Source: CAYNUJ01 sp964573255 (GTDB lineage: Bacteria; Bacteroidota; Ignavibacteria; Ignavibacteriales; Melioribacteraceae). Taken from it: a stretch of DNA of 16,249 nucleotides. Every line of letters starts with the position of its first letter. The stretch's first letter is position 1. A program made the translations under genes and the position numbers. Positions 9,162 through 16,180 of this stretch are shown one piece after another. The stretch spans positions 1 through 16,249 of the forward strand of contig CAZNJB010000056.1 in the NCBI GenBank assembly GCA_964573255.1. Reading direction: 5' to 3'. Under the pieces are notes generated by a model. It saw nothing but the letters and a program-made list of their open reading frames with translations. It was not told the DNA's origin and made no database searches.

Positions 9162-9252
9162 TGTTCCCAAAATTCTTTTTACCATCAGCCATTTTTACCT
9201 CAAAGGGCTCTTTTAAATAATGGTAATTGATTTTTGGGAACAGTCGTTTTTT
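9162..9252 (+). terminator. Long imperfect hairpin with T-run after glmM
   Basis: The left arm 9162-9185 (TGTTCCCAAAA ... TTACCAT) pairs with the right arm 9220-9242 (ATGGTAA ... TTTTGGGAACA). There are 11 matched bases at the outer end, 7 at the inner end, and a mismatched bulge between. The loop of about 34 bases holds a smaller AGCC/GGCT pairing. Six T bases follow at 9247-9252, so it can act as an intrinsic terminator for glmM, overlapping the stop codon of the convergent DUF58 gene. No T-run follows it on the minus strand. The stem is longer and looser than a normal terminator, so it may also be a palindromic element. Confidence 0.5.
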
Positions 9253-10171
9253 AATTTAACCTAATTCTTTTCTTGAAATAACTGAATAGTGCTTTATCGA
9301 ATGGCATTTCCGTAGTAATTAAATTATAATCAATTCCATACTTCAGACATCCTTTTTTGAGCGTTTCGAGATAATCTTGAAATGCTTCGAAATATGCTTT
9401 CTGTATTTGGTAAGGCTGAGTAATTAACTTTTCATCTGTTTCCAAATCGATAAACTGTGAATCCTTTGAAAAGTCAAATTTTAACTCGGACTGATCAAGC
9501 AATTGGAAAACTATAACTTCATTTTTTTTATAGTGGAATTGTCTTAAGGCTTTCATTATTTCATCCGGATCGTCAAGTAAATCTGAAATAATAATTACCA
9601 TTCCCCTTTTTCGAATTTTTTCTGCAACGGAATTTAAGCTTAAACCGGTTAAAGTTTTATTTGAAGCTTCAACATTTTCCAATGCTCGGATTATTTGTTT
9701 TATATAAACCCTATTAGCCTTCGGTGGCAAATATTGATTAACTTTTTCAGAAAAGAGTGAAAGTCCAACTGCGTCCTGCTGGGAAATCATCAAATAACTT
9801 AAAGCAGCGGCAAGAATTTTTCCATACTCAAATTTTGAAATGGAACCTGTGTATTTAAATTTCATCGAAGCGGAAGAATCCAATATTATGTGTGAACTTA
9901 AATTGGTCTCTTCTTCATATTGCTTAATATAGAATCTGTCCCTCTTGCCGTAAACTTTCCAGTCTATGTGCCTGACTGAATCTCCCTGCATATAGGGACG
10001 GTGTTCGCTGAATTCCACACTGAACCCATGATATGGGCTACGGTGCAGCCCTACTTTAAATCCCTCCACAACTAATTTTGCTTTTAGTTCGAGCGATTTT
10101 ATTTTAGATACAAATTCGGGATCTAAATATTGTCTATAGTCGTTTTTTTTATTACCCAAGCTACTATTCAA
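9251..10171 (-). CDS. DUF58 domain protein (von Willebrand A-like fold)
   Basis: This 306-aa protein shows the DUF58 core FSEHRPYMQGDSVRHIDW (about 54-71), then KRDRFYIKQYEEE. A MIDAS-like metal motif DxSxS is at 98-102 (DSSAS), and a hydrophobic strand with Asp (VIIISDLLDD) lies at about 192-201. DUF58 proteins are usually encoded beside MoxR-type AAA ATPases and BatA/BatB, and are thought to act in envelope or metal-dependent assembly; neither partner is visible here. No transmembrane segment is evident. No ATG precedes the conserved core, so the start must be a rare codon: TTG at 10171, overlapping the upstream lipoprotein gene by 8 bases, or TTG at 10159. The overlap implies translational coupling with the TPR lipoprotein. 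The family is clear; the cellular role is not. Confidence 0.8.
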   Translation of the reverse strand: MNSSLGNKKNDYRQYLDPEFVSKIKSLELKAKLVVEGFKVGLHRSPYHGFSVEFSEHRPYMQGDSVRHIDWKVYGKRDRFYIKQYEEETNLSSHIILDSSASMKFKYTGSISKFEYGKILAAALSYLMISQQDAVGLSLFSEKVNQYLPPKANRVYIKQIIRALENVEASNKTLTGLSLNSVAEKIRKRGMVIIISDLLDDPDEIMKALRQFHYKKNEVIVFQLLDQSELKFDFSKDSQFIDLETDEKLITQPYQIQKAYFEAFQDYLETLKKGCLKYGIDYNLITTEMPFDKALFSYFKKRIRLN

Positions 10172-10664
10172 TCGATTTCACTTTTTTCTTTAGAATTTCT
10201 TCAGGAGGGATACCAAGATTTTTTATTTCCTCTTTAGCTGAAGCGGCTAATTTGCTTTCGGGGTATTTTTCTATAAATTGGTTGTATGTATCTCTTGCAT
10301 CGTCAAATCTCTTTAACTCATTAGCTTCTAAGAATCCCGCCATAAACAATGATTTTTCCCCTTCAATTGAATTGGGTCTTCTTTTGAATATTTCTTTGTA
10401 TAGTTCTACTGCTTTGGATAATGATTCTTCTTTTGTGAGCGTCTGAATAACGTGACCATGATAAAGTTTTGCTAGTTCATATAATGCTTTTACTTCATAT
10501 TCACTACCAGGAAATTCATTCACTAATTTTTGGAAATCTGCAACTGCACCGATATAGTTATTTTCGTCAATTTTTTTCATACCGGACTCATACAAGTCCT
10601 GATCATTAACAGAAGAACAAGCAAATAATAAAAGCATTAGAACACTAACCAATTTAATTTTCAT
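10164..10664 (-). CDS. TPR-repeat lipoprotein, BamD/YbgF-like
   Basis: This is a 166-aa lipoprotein. The signal runs to a lipobox LFAC with Cys16 as the lipidated residue, followed by Ser-Ser, which is compatible with outer-membrane sorting. The rest is helical tetratricopeptide-type repeats: DLYESGMKKIDENNYIGAVA, FQKLVNEFPGSEYEVKALYE, YKEIFKRRPNSIEGEKSLFM and DARDTYNQFIEKYPESKLAA. The pattern of F/Y..P.S at repeat ends is like BamD and the C-terminal domain of YbgF/CpoB. At 166 aa it is shorter than a typical BamD (about 240), so I do not assign bamD. The start is ATG with GGGGA six bases upstream. It lies 82 bases after the radical SAM gene and overlaps the start of the DUF58 gene. It probably acts as a periplasm-facing scaffold at the outer membrane; partners are unknown. 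Confidence 0.75.
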   Translation of the reverse strand: MKIKLVSVLMLLLFACSSVNDQDLYESGMKKIDENNYIGAVADFQKLVNEFPGSEYEVKALYELAKLYHGHVIQTLTKEESLSKAVELYKEIFKRRPNSIEGEKSLFMAGFLEANELKRFDDARDTYNQFIEKYPESKLAASAKEEIKNLGIPPEEILKKKVKSIE

Positions 10665-10746
10665 GTTATTCCCCGCAATAGTTACTAATTTAGAAATATT
10701 AAGAAAGAAAAGATAAAAAAAAATAGCTAATTCGGTAGAAGAAAAA

Positions 10747-11775
10747 CTATTGGCTGTTGTCTATTTCATTTTCAATTGAATAAGGGGATTTTTCTATTCG
10801 AAGATTGAAACCGTTATGCTCGAATATTTGCCTGAATTTAACATAATTTTTCGCAATAGTACCTGAAGAATTGATTATAAACTTTCCACTTTTCTCAACT
10901 TTTTCTTCATTCAACTGTTTTCTAAATAAAATAATATTACCCCCTGCTCTCAATGTTGTCTTTAAACTTCCTTCATCAACTTTATCAAAATATCCGGGCA
11001 CTATAATATCTTTTTGGGGAAATAGAATTCTAAGTATTGCAATTGCCTTAAGTGTATTTAAATAAGTGATTTTATCAAAAATATCATTTTTCTGAACGGG
11101 TAAAAAGGCTGCTAAATCATAATCTATTCCATTCGCTAAAATAATCTCATCGGCGATATCTTCGTTTGTCTGGTTAGGCAAACCAATATAATTTATTATG
11201 CCAAGTGAAAAACCAAGACTTTTCAGATAGGTTAAATGGTCTAAGCTCTTCCTATAAAGTTTCAATCTTTCATTTTTATTCTGAGTTTTGAAAATAGCAT
11301 CCTGCCTCACAATATAATTTTCAGCACCGGCATATTTCCATGCTTTATAATCATCAAAATTCCGTTTCCCTAAACTAAGTGAAATCTTAACATCCGAAAT
11401 CTGTTTAATCGAATAAATAATGTAAGAAATCATATCCCTGTCAAAATAACTATCTTCCCCAGAATTTAAGATGATAGTTTTCAATCCTGACAGGATCAAT
11501 TTTCTAGCCTCTTCAATTATTTCTTCGGGCGAAAGTCTGAACCTCGGTACATGTTGATTTCTAACACTTAAATCACAGAAATAACAATCACCTTCACAGT
11601 AATTCGATATTTCAATAAGCCCTCTTAAATAAATTCTCTTATGTTTATACTCCTCCATCATTTCATTTGCTTTATCGAATAGCAATTCTTGATCACGTAA
11701 ATTTAAATTTAGAAGAAAGAGAATATCCTCCCTCTCAAAAACAGATTTATTTAGTATTTCCTTTAGTTTTTCCAA
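10747..11775 (-). CDS. HydE-like radical SAM enzyme (orphan)
   Basis: This 342-aa protein has the radical SAM motif CxxxCxxC at Cys60, Cys64 and Cys67 within EISNYCEGDCYFC. Following motifs track HydE, the [FeFe]-hydrogenase maturase: RFRLSPEEIIEEA, GLKTIILNSGED (98-108), SLSLGKRNFDDYKAWKYAGA, GLPNQTNED (198-206) and LRAGGNIILF (275-284). It differs in that HydE's RHETA stretch reads RQDA at 157-160. The three cluster cysteines are the only ones in the protein, so HydE's optional second iron-sulfur site is absent. No hydF, hydG or hydrogenase gene is visible. Activity as a HydE/PylB/HmdB-group enzyme of unknown substrate is the honest call; BioB is less likely. The only possible start is TTG at 11775, with an in-frame TAG five codons upstream, and the HydE alignment from memory begins at the same point. 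It may be co-transcribed with the TPR lipoprotein and DUF58 genes. Confidence 0.75.
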   Translation of the reverse strand: MEKLKEILNKSVFEREDILFLLNLNLRDQELLFDKANEMMEEYKHKRIYLRGLIEISNYCEGDCYFCDLSVRNQHVPRFRLSPEEIIEEARKLILSGLKTIILNSGEDSYFDRDMISYIIYSIKQISDVKISLSLGKRNFDDYKAWKYAGAENYIVRQDAIFKTQNKNERLKLYRKSLDHLTYLKSLGFSLGIINYIGLPNQTNEDIADEIILANGIDYDLAAFLPVQKNDIFDKITYLNTLKAIAILRILFPQKDIIVPGYFDKVDEGSLKTTLRAGGNIILFRKQLNEEKVEKSGKFIINSSGTIAKNYVKFRQIFEHNGFNLRIEKSPYSIENEIDNSQ

Positions 11776-11984
11776 TTTCCACTTATCCTATTAAACAAAT
11801 AACTTTAATAAAGTGAATTTATCCAAGTAATACCGTATTGATAGGCACACGTATTCAAAGAGCAAAAGGGCATCAAATTATGTACCAATATGGAATTTTA
11901 TGCAAATTCAAAGGATTTAAAATTTGGAATAACTGATTTTCTTAAATTATAGAAAAAATGATAGGATATATTCTTTTATATGGT
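11776..11984. other. Intergenic region with no gene seen
   Basis: AT-rich sequence lies between the radical SAM start and the terminator of the next gene. It should hold the radical SAM promoter, but I found no convincing -33/-7 or -35/-10 pair and no RNA-like structure. Confidence 0.4.
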
Positions 11985-12016
11985 AAAGAAAAAGCCGGGT
12001 GATCAGCCCGGCTTTT
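11985..12016 (-). terminator. Strong intrinsic terminator of the T9SS cargo gene
   Basis: Arms AAAAGCCGGG (11990-11999) and CCCGGCTTTT (12007-12016) pair perfectly around a 7-base loop. Read on the minus strand, a T-run follows the GC-rich stem. It lies 18 bases after the stop of the 680-aa secreted protein gene and insulates it from the radical SAM gene. Confidence 0.9.
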
Positions 12017-12033
12017 ATTAAGGGAGAGAAAAA

Positions 12034-14076
12034 TTATTTCATTAAGATCATTTTTCTCGAAGAAATAAAATTAGTTCCATCTACACCCTGAGCATTTATA
12101 GTATAAATATAAACGCCTGTAGATAATCCATTAGCATTAAATCTTACTTTATGAACACCTGAACTGAAATTATTTTTAACTATAGTAGCAACAACTTGAC
12201 CGAGAGAATTATAGAGAGTTAAAGTAACTTTCGAATCAACCGGTAAAGCGAAACTAATTTCAGTTGAGGGGTTGAATGGATTCGGATAATTTTGAGCCAA
12301 TGCAAATTCTTTTGGAGTGCTCACTTCAATTTCAACTACCGGAGAATAAGAATAACTTCCGTCGAAATCGATTTGTTTCAGGCGGTAATAAACATTACCG
12401 GAAGGAGCGTTTGCATCGACATAATTGTAAGAAGATTTTTCTGATGTTGTACCATGACCGTCAACAAAAGCAATCTCTACAAAGTTTTCTTTATCGTTGC
12501 TTCTTTCAATAGCAAATCCCGAATTGTTTGTTTCGGTAGCAGTTTGCCAGTTAAGTACTACTTCATTATTAACTACATTTGCAGTAAAAGAAGTCAATTC
12601 AACAGGAATCTGATCTGATATTTTTATGCATATATCATCGAGATAAAGTCTCCACATATTTGCAGCACTATGTCCCCAGAATCCTATATAATAGTCACCA
12701 GTTGAAGGAACTGAAAAAACAAATTGATATGGTAACCATTCTGTATTAGACAAGTCTATTAAATCGAATAATGGAGATACGAGCGTTCCAGGATCAGCTG
12801 CAGAATAGATTCCACCAGCTAAATTTTCGGGATATGTTGCGCTTCTTACCTTTTGGAAGAATTCTAAAGCATAATATGCAGTTTCATCAAAAGTGAATGG
12901 ACCAATAAAAGTATAATCGTCCATATCTAATGATGAATTCCACCTAATTGCCCAGGAATAAGTACTTCCATTATTTCCATCTGAATATATGTCCCAAGTG
13001 TATCCATCTGCATTATTATTTACCACGGTAAAATTACTCGGTGCTATACCATCTTCAAAATCGTAGCAAGCAATAATGTTAGCCGGATCAACTGCTGTAG
13101 CTGTTGCTACATTTGTAGGTTCTGATTCTGTAGTACCATATACAGCGGTTACGTAATAATCGTGAGGTTCACCATAGGTCATTGCGTCATCATCATAGAA
13201 TAAATCGCCAGTAGAACCAATTAAGGAACCATCGCGATAAACGTTATAACCGTCGGGAGCTTTATCAGAATTAGTTTTTGGACGATTATTTTGGATTGCG
13301 AAAAATTTATCCACTTTTTCTTTGATCAGTTGCGGAGAATCATTTTCTCCGATTTTTATCGGAATAATTTGATTATCCGTAGTAGCATAATAAGACATAC
13401 GGTCGATATCATTTGGGTCTTCAAAAGTAACTGCCCAAGGTCCGGTAACAGCTCCAGTAACCATAATATCGTCGAAAGTTATATTAAATACATCTGTACT
13501 TCCATTATGAACAAAAGCCATCCAGATTGTTTGTCCATCATACGCAGAAAGGTCAAATGTATAGTTAACAAATGCACCCGCAGCAGTAGAATCCAATACA
13601 ACATCCATAACAGCGGGATCTGTAAAATCTGCTGGAGTATTTCCAGTTGTGGAGATGAAAACTTTGAATTCCTCCCAATACCAATTAGCATCCGATGCAC
13701 CAACCCAAAATGACAATTCACCACCGGGTCCCATCGTTGCTGGGGGTGTAATCATCCAGTTATCTGGAGTTAAAGCTGAAAATGAACTATTATCAAAAGA
13801 GAAACTGGCAGCAGAGTATGCACCTGAATGAACAAATTGATCCCAAACAATCCAATTAAATGCATCACCGTCAACATCAACTACTTGCCAATCAGCAGGG
13901 AAATCACCTGATTCAAACCCTTCGAATAGAGCGTTAGGGTCTACCGGTGCATCCCATTGCAGGTGAATAATTCCCAAACCGCCATCTGCTGTTAAATTGG
14001 ATGGGGGCCAAATATCCTGTGCACTTAGATATCCGGAAAATAAAAATATAGTTATTAGAGTGAAGAGTTTTTTCAT
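12034..14076 (-). CDS. Secreted T9SS cargo protein with two choice-of-anchor-J-like domains and type A sorting tail
   Basis: This encodes 680 aa with a signal peptide of about 19 residues (MKKLFTLITIFLFSGYLSA, then Q). Residues 22-43 (PPSNLTADGGLGIIHLQWDA) look like the first strands of an FN3 domain, whose remaining strands (GYNVYRDG, YYVTAVYG) appear only at 276-330. Between them sits a choice-of-anchor-J/cleaved-adhesin-like domain at about 50-210 (FEGFESGDFPADWQ, NWMITPP, ITFDDIMV). A second J-like domain is at about 337-486 (YDFEDGIAPSNFT, LYLDDICI). An Ig-like segment follows at about 490-585 (PVELTSFTA, LNWQTATETNNSGFAIERS). The C-terminus (595-680) is a textbook T9SS type A sorting domain: QNYPNPFNPSTEISF, LYNSLGQVVATI, GVYIYTI, RKMILMK. 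It should cross the outer membrane by T9SS and be released or anchored on the surface. No catalytic residues of a peptidase or glycosidase were seen, so an adhesin or binding role is more likely than an enzyme. It is flanked by its own terminator and a perfect Shine-Dalgarno. Confidence 0.85.
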   Translation of the reverse strand: MKKLFTLITIFLFSGYLSAQDIWPPSNLTADGGLGIIHLQWDAPVDPNALFEGFESGDFPADWQVVDVDGDAFNWIVWDQFVHSGAYSAASFSFDNSSFSALTPDNWMITPPATMGPGGELSFWVGASDANWYWEEFKVFISTTGNTPADFTDPAVMDVVLDSTAAGAFVNYTFDLSAYDGQTIWMAFVHNGSTDVFNITFDDIMVTGAVTGPWAVTFEDPNDIDRMSYYATTDNQIIPIKIGENDSPQLIKEKVDKFFAIQNNRPKTNSDKAPDGYNVYRDGSLIGSTGDLFYDDDAMTYGEPHDYYVTAVYGTTESEPTNVATATAVDPANIIACYDFEDGIAPSNFTVVNNNADGYTWDIYSDGNNGSTYSWAIRWNSSLDMDDYTFIGPFTFDETAYYALEFFQKVRSATYPENLAGGIYSAADPGTLVSPLFDLIDLSNTEWLPYQFVFSVPSTGDYYIGFWGHSAANMWRLYLDDICIKISDQIPVELTSFTANVVNNEVVLNWQTATETNNSGFAIERSNDKENFVEIAFVDGHGTTSEKSSYNYVDANAPSGNVYYRLKQIDFDGSYSYSPVVEIEVSTPKEFALAQNYPNPFNPSTEISFALPVDSKVTLTLYNSLGQVVATIVKNNFSSGVHKVRFNANGLSTGVYIYTINAQGVDGTNFISSRKMILMK

Positions 14077-14080
14077 AAAA

Positions 14081-14086
14081 CCTCCT
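14081..14086 (-). promoter_or_regulatory. Perfect Shine-Dalgarno of the T9SS cargo gene
   Basis: The minus strand reads AGGAGG four bases before the ATG at 14076. It is the strongest ribosome site in the window and suggests high translation of this secreted protein. Confidence 0.75.
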
Positions 14087-14122
14087 GTGAGTGAGTGTAT
14101 GAATTAGTGAATTAGTGAATTA
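14087..14122. repeat. Two adjacent short tandem repeats in the leader of the T9SS cargo gene
   Basis: GTGA is repeated 2.75 times at 14087-14097. GAATTAGT is repeated at 14101-14108 and 14109-14116, with a third partial copy to 14122. Both lie just upstream of the Shine-Dalgarno of the 680-aa secreted protein, in its probable leader. Confidence 0.7.
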
Positions 14123-14207
14123 ATGTTGTATACTTTTCCTCATTGAGTTATGTACTAGTGTAAAAACCAAAAATAAAATAAGAAATTATTTTTTATGAGT
14201 CAACCTT

Positions 14208-15152
14208 TCAGACTACCGCAGCTTCTTTAATTTCGAAAATACGCCTTGATGCATTTAATTTTGTGGTCAATCCAAATGGAATTGTGATATTCATCACAAC
14301 GTGACCATGCTTAACATTGTAAATGACGGGCGCTTTCAATTTGCTGAAATAATTCTCAATTACTGCGTTTAACGTCAATGTCTTCTTGGAAGCATCCATT
14401 TCATAACAATCGACAAACCTGCCTAATATAACACCACTCGCTTTTTCCAATACACCGCTCAATTTCAATTGGTTCAGTAATCTGTCGATTCTATAGGGCG
14501 GTTCTCCTACATCTTCCAAAAGTATCATATAATCCTTCAATTTAGGAAAATATGGTGTCCCCAATAGCGAGGAAAAAATTGCTAAATTTCCCCCTATCAA
14601 TCTTCCTTCTCCTCTTTTTTTAGTTAAGGAATAAAAAGGTTCACCATCTGGATTCTGAATTTTTCCTATTTTTTTAGTAGAAGTAACTAAACGCCAGAAG
14701 AATTCCTCGGTAAATTCATCTACTTGATCCCTGTAAAAATCCACAGCTACCATCGGTCCGGCAAATGTTACCAAACCGGCTTTTTGGAGAAATGCCATCT
14801 GCAAGGCAGTGATATCGCTATAACCGACAAATATCTTAGGATTCTTTCTTATAAGGGAATAATCTATTCTATCTAACAGTCTTCCGGAACCATAACCTCC
14901 CCGGAGACATATTATTGCTTTTACGTGTTTATTTTTGAACATTGAGTGAAGGTCATCAATTCGCTGTTGGTCCGTACCTGCTAAATATCCGAGTTCCTGA
15001 CCAACATTTTCACCCACTTCAACTCTATAACCCAATTTTTCAAAATAAGTAACACCTTTATTGATTCTCGTCATATCTTCCGGAAAAGAAGCCGGAGAGA
15101 TAATCCCTATTACGTCCCCTTTCGATAATTTTTTTGGTTTGATTATTCTCAT
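14208..15152 (-). CDS. LD-carboxypeptidase, peptidase family S66 (LdcA-like)
   Basis: This 314-aa protein is of normal length for the family. LD-carboxypeptidases remove the terminal D-alanine from tetrapeptide stems during peptidoglycan recycling in the cytoplasm; the family also contains the immunity enzyme MccF. Visible marks: the N-terminal KLSKGDVIGIISPAS; CLRGGYGSGRLLDRIDY (82-98); the nucleophile loop VGYSD with Ser112; FAGPM (130-134); the acid in LLEDVGEPPYRIDR with Glu213; and the general-base region KHGHV with His284, forming the Ser-Glu-His triad of S66. No signal peptide is present, which fits a cytoplasmic enzyme. The start ATG has no clear Shine-Dalgarno. The upstream acyltransferase gene ends 69 bases earlier, with a possible promoter in the gap. 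The LdcA role is more likely than MccF on context, as no microcin genes are seen. Confidence 0.88.
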   Translation of the reverse strand: MRIIKPKKLSKGDVIGIISPASFPEDMTRINKGVTYFEKLGYRVEVGENVGQELGYLAGTDQQRIDDLHSMFKNKHVKAIICLRGGYGSGRLLDRIDYSLIRKNPKIFVGYSDITALQMAFLQKAGLVTFAGPMVAVDFYRDQVDEFTEEFFWRLVTSTKKIGKIQNPDGEPFYSLTKKRGEGRLIGGNLAIFSSLLGTPYFPKLKDYMILLEDVGEPPYRIDRLLNQLKLSGVLEKASGVILGRFVDCYEMDASKKTLTLNAVIENYFSKLKAPVIYNVKHGHVVMNITIPFGLTTKLNASRRIFEIKEAAVV

Positions 15153-15182
15153 AAACTAATTCAATTTTTGAACAACATTTGT

Positions 15183-15213
15183 TAAATATATAAAAATATT
15201 ATAAATCTTCAAA
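15183..15213 (-). promoter_or_regulatory. Possible Bacteroidota-type promoter for the LD-carboxypeptidase gene
   Basis: On the minus strand TTTG (15210-15213) is followed after 19 bases by TATATTTA (15183-15190). This matches TAnnTTTG except for the last base, the same deviation as the candidate before the TonB operon. It would give a short leader of about 25 nt. AT-richness makes chance matches likely. Confidence 0.3.
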
Positions 15214-15220
15214 ACAAACA

Positions 15221-16003
15221 TCATTTCAAAATTAAATCTTCCCTCCCCCACTGACGTAATTTGTTGTCGATAAAAGATAAAACTCTTTTGTGAGCTTCGG
15301 AATTGGATTCGCCTACTTTAAAAGCCTCACCGAATGAAATTTTCACCGGTTTATTGGGATCGATCTTCCCGAAATCCTTTATTAATTTACCATTTCCCCA
15401 GGCATCGGTGAGTAAAGCTAAAGGAACTACATAAGCATTTGCCCTTTGAGCTAATTTAACCCCTAATGTATTAAATTTTGACGGCTCAAAATATTTTGTT
15501 CTGGTTCTCTGAGGGAAAATAACAATGGAACGCCCTTGGTTCAATTTTTTCTTGCCTTCATTCAAAACCTGCACTAAATCTTCCCTGGGATTGGTCCTTC
15601 CAACTGCAATTGGATCAGTAGCTCTAGTAATAACACCAAAAAGAGGATAATCCAGTAATTCTCTCTTCATTATAAATAGAACCGACATAAAAGGCTCAAT
15701 AAACGAAGATAAAGTCATAGTTTCTAAAGAGCTCATATGATTACCGATAAATATTGCCGGTCCATCCAAATTTCTAACATTATCAATTCCATCTACTTCA
15801 AACTGAACCCCGGATTTCTCCAAAGCACGAAGAATTGCCCAATTCGCAGCACAAAAAGCAGCGGAATCGAAAGAATTTTTATTTGCTTGCCTATTTGCCT
15901 TAAGAACAATCCAGAAAAGACGAATGTAGAAACGAAAAGAAGGGAAAAGTTTTATTCTATGGTGAGAAGGGGTAGTATAGGTATTCGATTTCAATTCAAT
16001 CAT
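15221..16003 (-). CDS. PlsC-like lysophospholipid/glycerol-3-phosphate-type acyltransferase with atypical motifs
   Basis: This 260-aa protein has the PlsC fold signature. Motif I is GNHMSSLET (88-96), a His-X4-Glu (His89, Glu94) in place of the usual His-X4-Asp. Motif III is FPQRTRT (163-169) where most members have FPEGTRS. Motif IV is the VVPLAL region just after 190. Between them are AIFIGNH, a short hydrophobic strand (SVLFIMKREL) and TDPIAVGR. The segment KFNTLGVKLAQRANAYVVPL...TDAWGNG is characteristic of a PlsC subfamily I know mainly as lysophospholipid acyltransferase-like proteins. An amphipathic or membrane-touching N-terminal helix (KLFPSFRFYIRLFWIVL) is present. It probably acylates a glycerolipid or other lipid at the inner membrane; the substrate is uncertain because of the altered motifs. 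The start is ATG at 16003 with only a weak AAGAGA upstream. It precedes the LD-carboxypeptidase gene. Confidence 0.75.
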   Translation of the reverse strand: MIELKSNTYTTPSHHRIKLFPSFRFYIRLFWIVLKANRQANKNSFDSAAFCAANWAILRALEKSGVQFEVDGIDNVRNLDGPAIFIGNHMSSLETMTLSSFIEPFMSVLFIMKRELLDYPLFGVITRATDPIAVGRTNPREDLVQVLNEGKKKLNQGRSIVIFPQRTRTKYFEPSKFNTLGVKLAQRANAYVVPLALLTDAWGNGKLIKDFGKIDPNKPVKISFGEAFKVGESNSEAHKRVLSFIDNKLRQWGREDLILK

Positions 16004-16070
16004 AATTGCACAATTCTCTTAATGTTAATAAAAGAAATTAAAATGAGGAAGAAATATAATTGATTTAAAA

Positions 16071-16096
16071 TAAAAAAGCCCCGCAAAAGCGAGGCT
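16071..16096 (-). terminator. Intrinsic terminator of the tRNA cluster
   Basis: On the minus strand AGCCTCGC, loop TTTT, GCGGGGCT forms an 8-bp stem with one T-G wobble, followed by six T bases. It lies directly after the tRNA-Glu 3' end. Confidence 0.9.
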
Positions 16097-16102
16097 ATCT
16101 AA

Positions 16103-16177
16103 TGGTGACCCCAAGGGGATTCGAACCCCTATTTTAGCCGTGAAAGGGCTATGTCCTAACCATTAGACGATGGGGCC
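16103..16177 (-). tRNA. tRNA-Glu (anticodon TTC)
   Basis: This is a 75-nt cloverleaf including an encoded 3' CCA. The acceptor GGCCCCA pairs with TGGGGTC (one G-T), followed by discriminator A and CCA. The anticodon stem TAGCC/GGCTA encloses the loop CTTTCAC with anticodon TTC. The T arm is AGGGG, TTCGAAT, CCCCT. It is read on the minus strand, 3 nt downstream of the tRNA-His end. Confidence 0.97.
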
Positions 16178-16180
16178 ATT

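Noticed and set aside
10164..10664. BamD assignment for the TPR lipoprotein
   Set aside because: It is shorter than BamD, stands beside DUF58 rather than Bam or Tol genes, and short TPR lipoproteins are common.
10747..11775. Biotin synthase (BioB) as the identity of the radical SAM protein
   Set aside because: The motifs track HydE (NSGED, SLSLG, LRAGGN), and no bio genes are nearby.
13291..13831. Plus-strand open frames of 140 and 60 codons opposite the T9SS cargo gene
   Set aside because: They are antisense shadows of the J-domain coding region, with Cys/Ser/Ile-rich nonsense composition and no family features.
14175..14192. Terminator after the LD-carboxypeptidase gene (AAAATAA, loop GAAA, TTATTTT)
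   Set aside because: The 7-bp stem is A/T only and would be very weak; in DNA this AT-rich a chance palindrome is likely.
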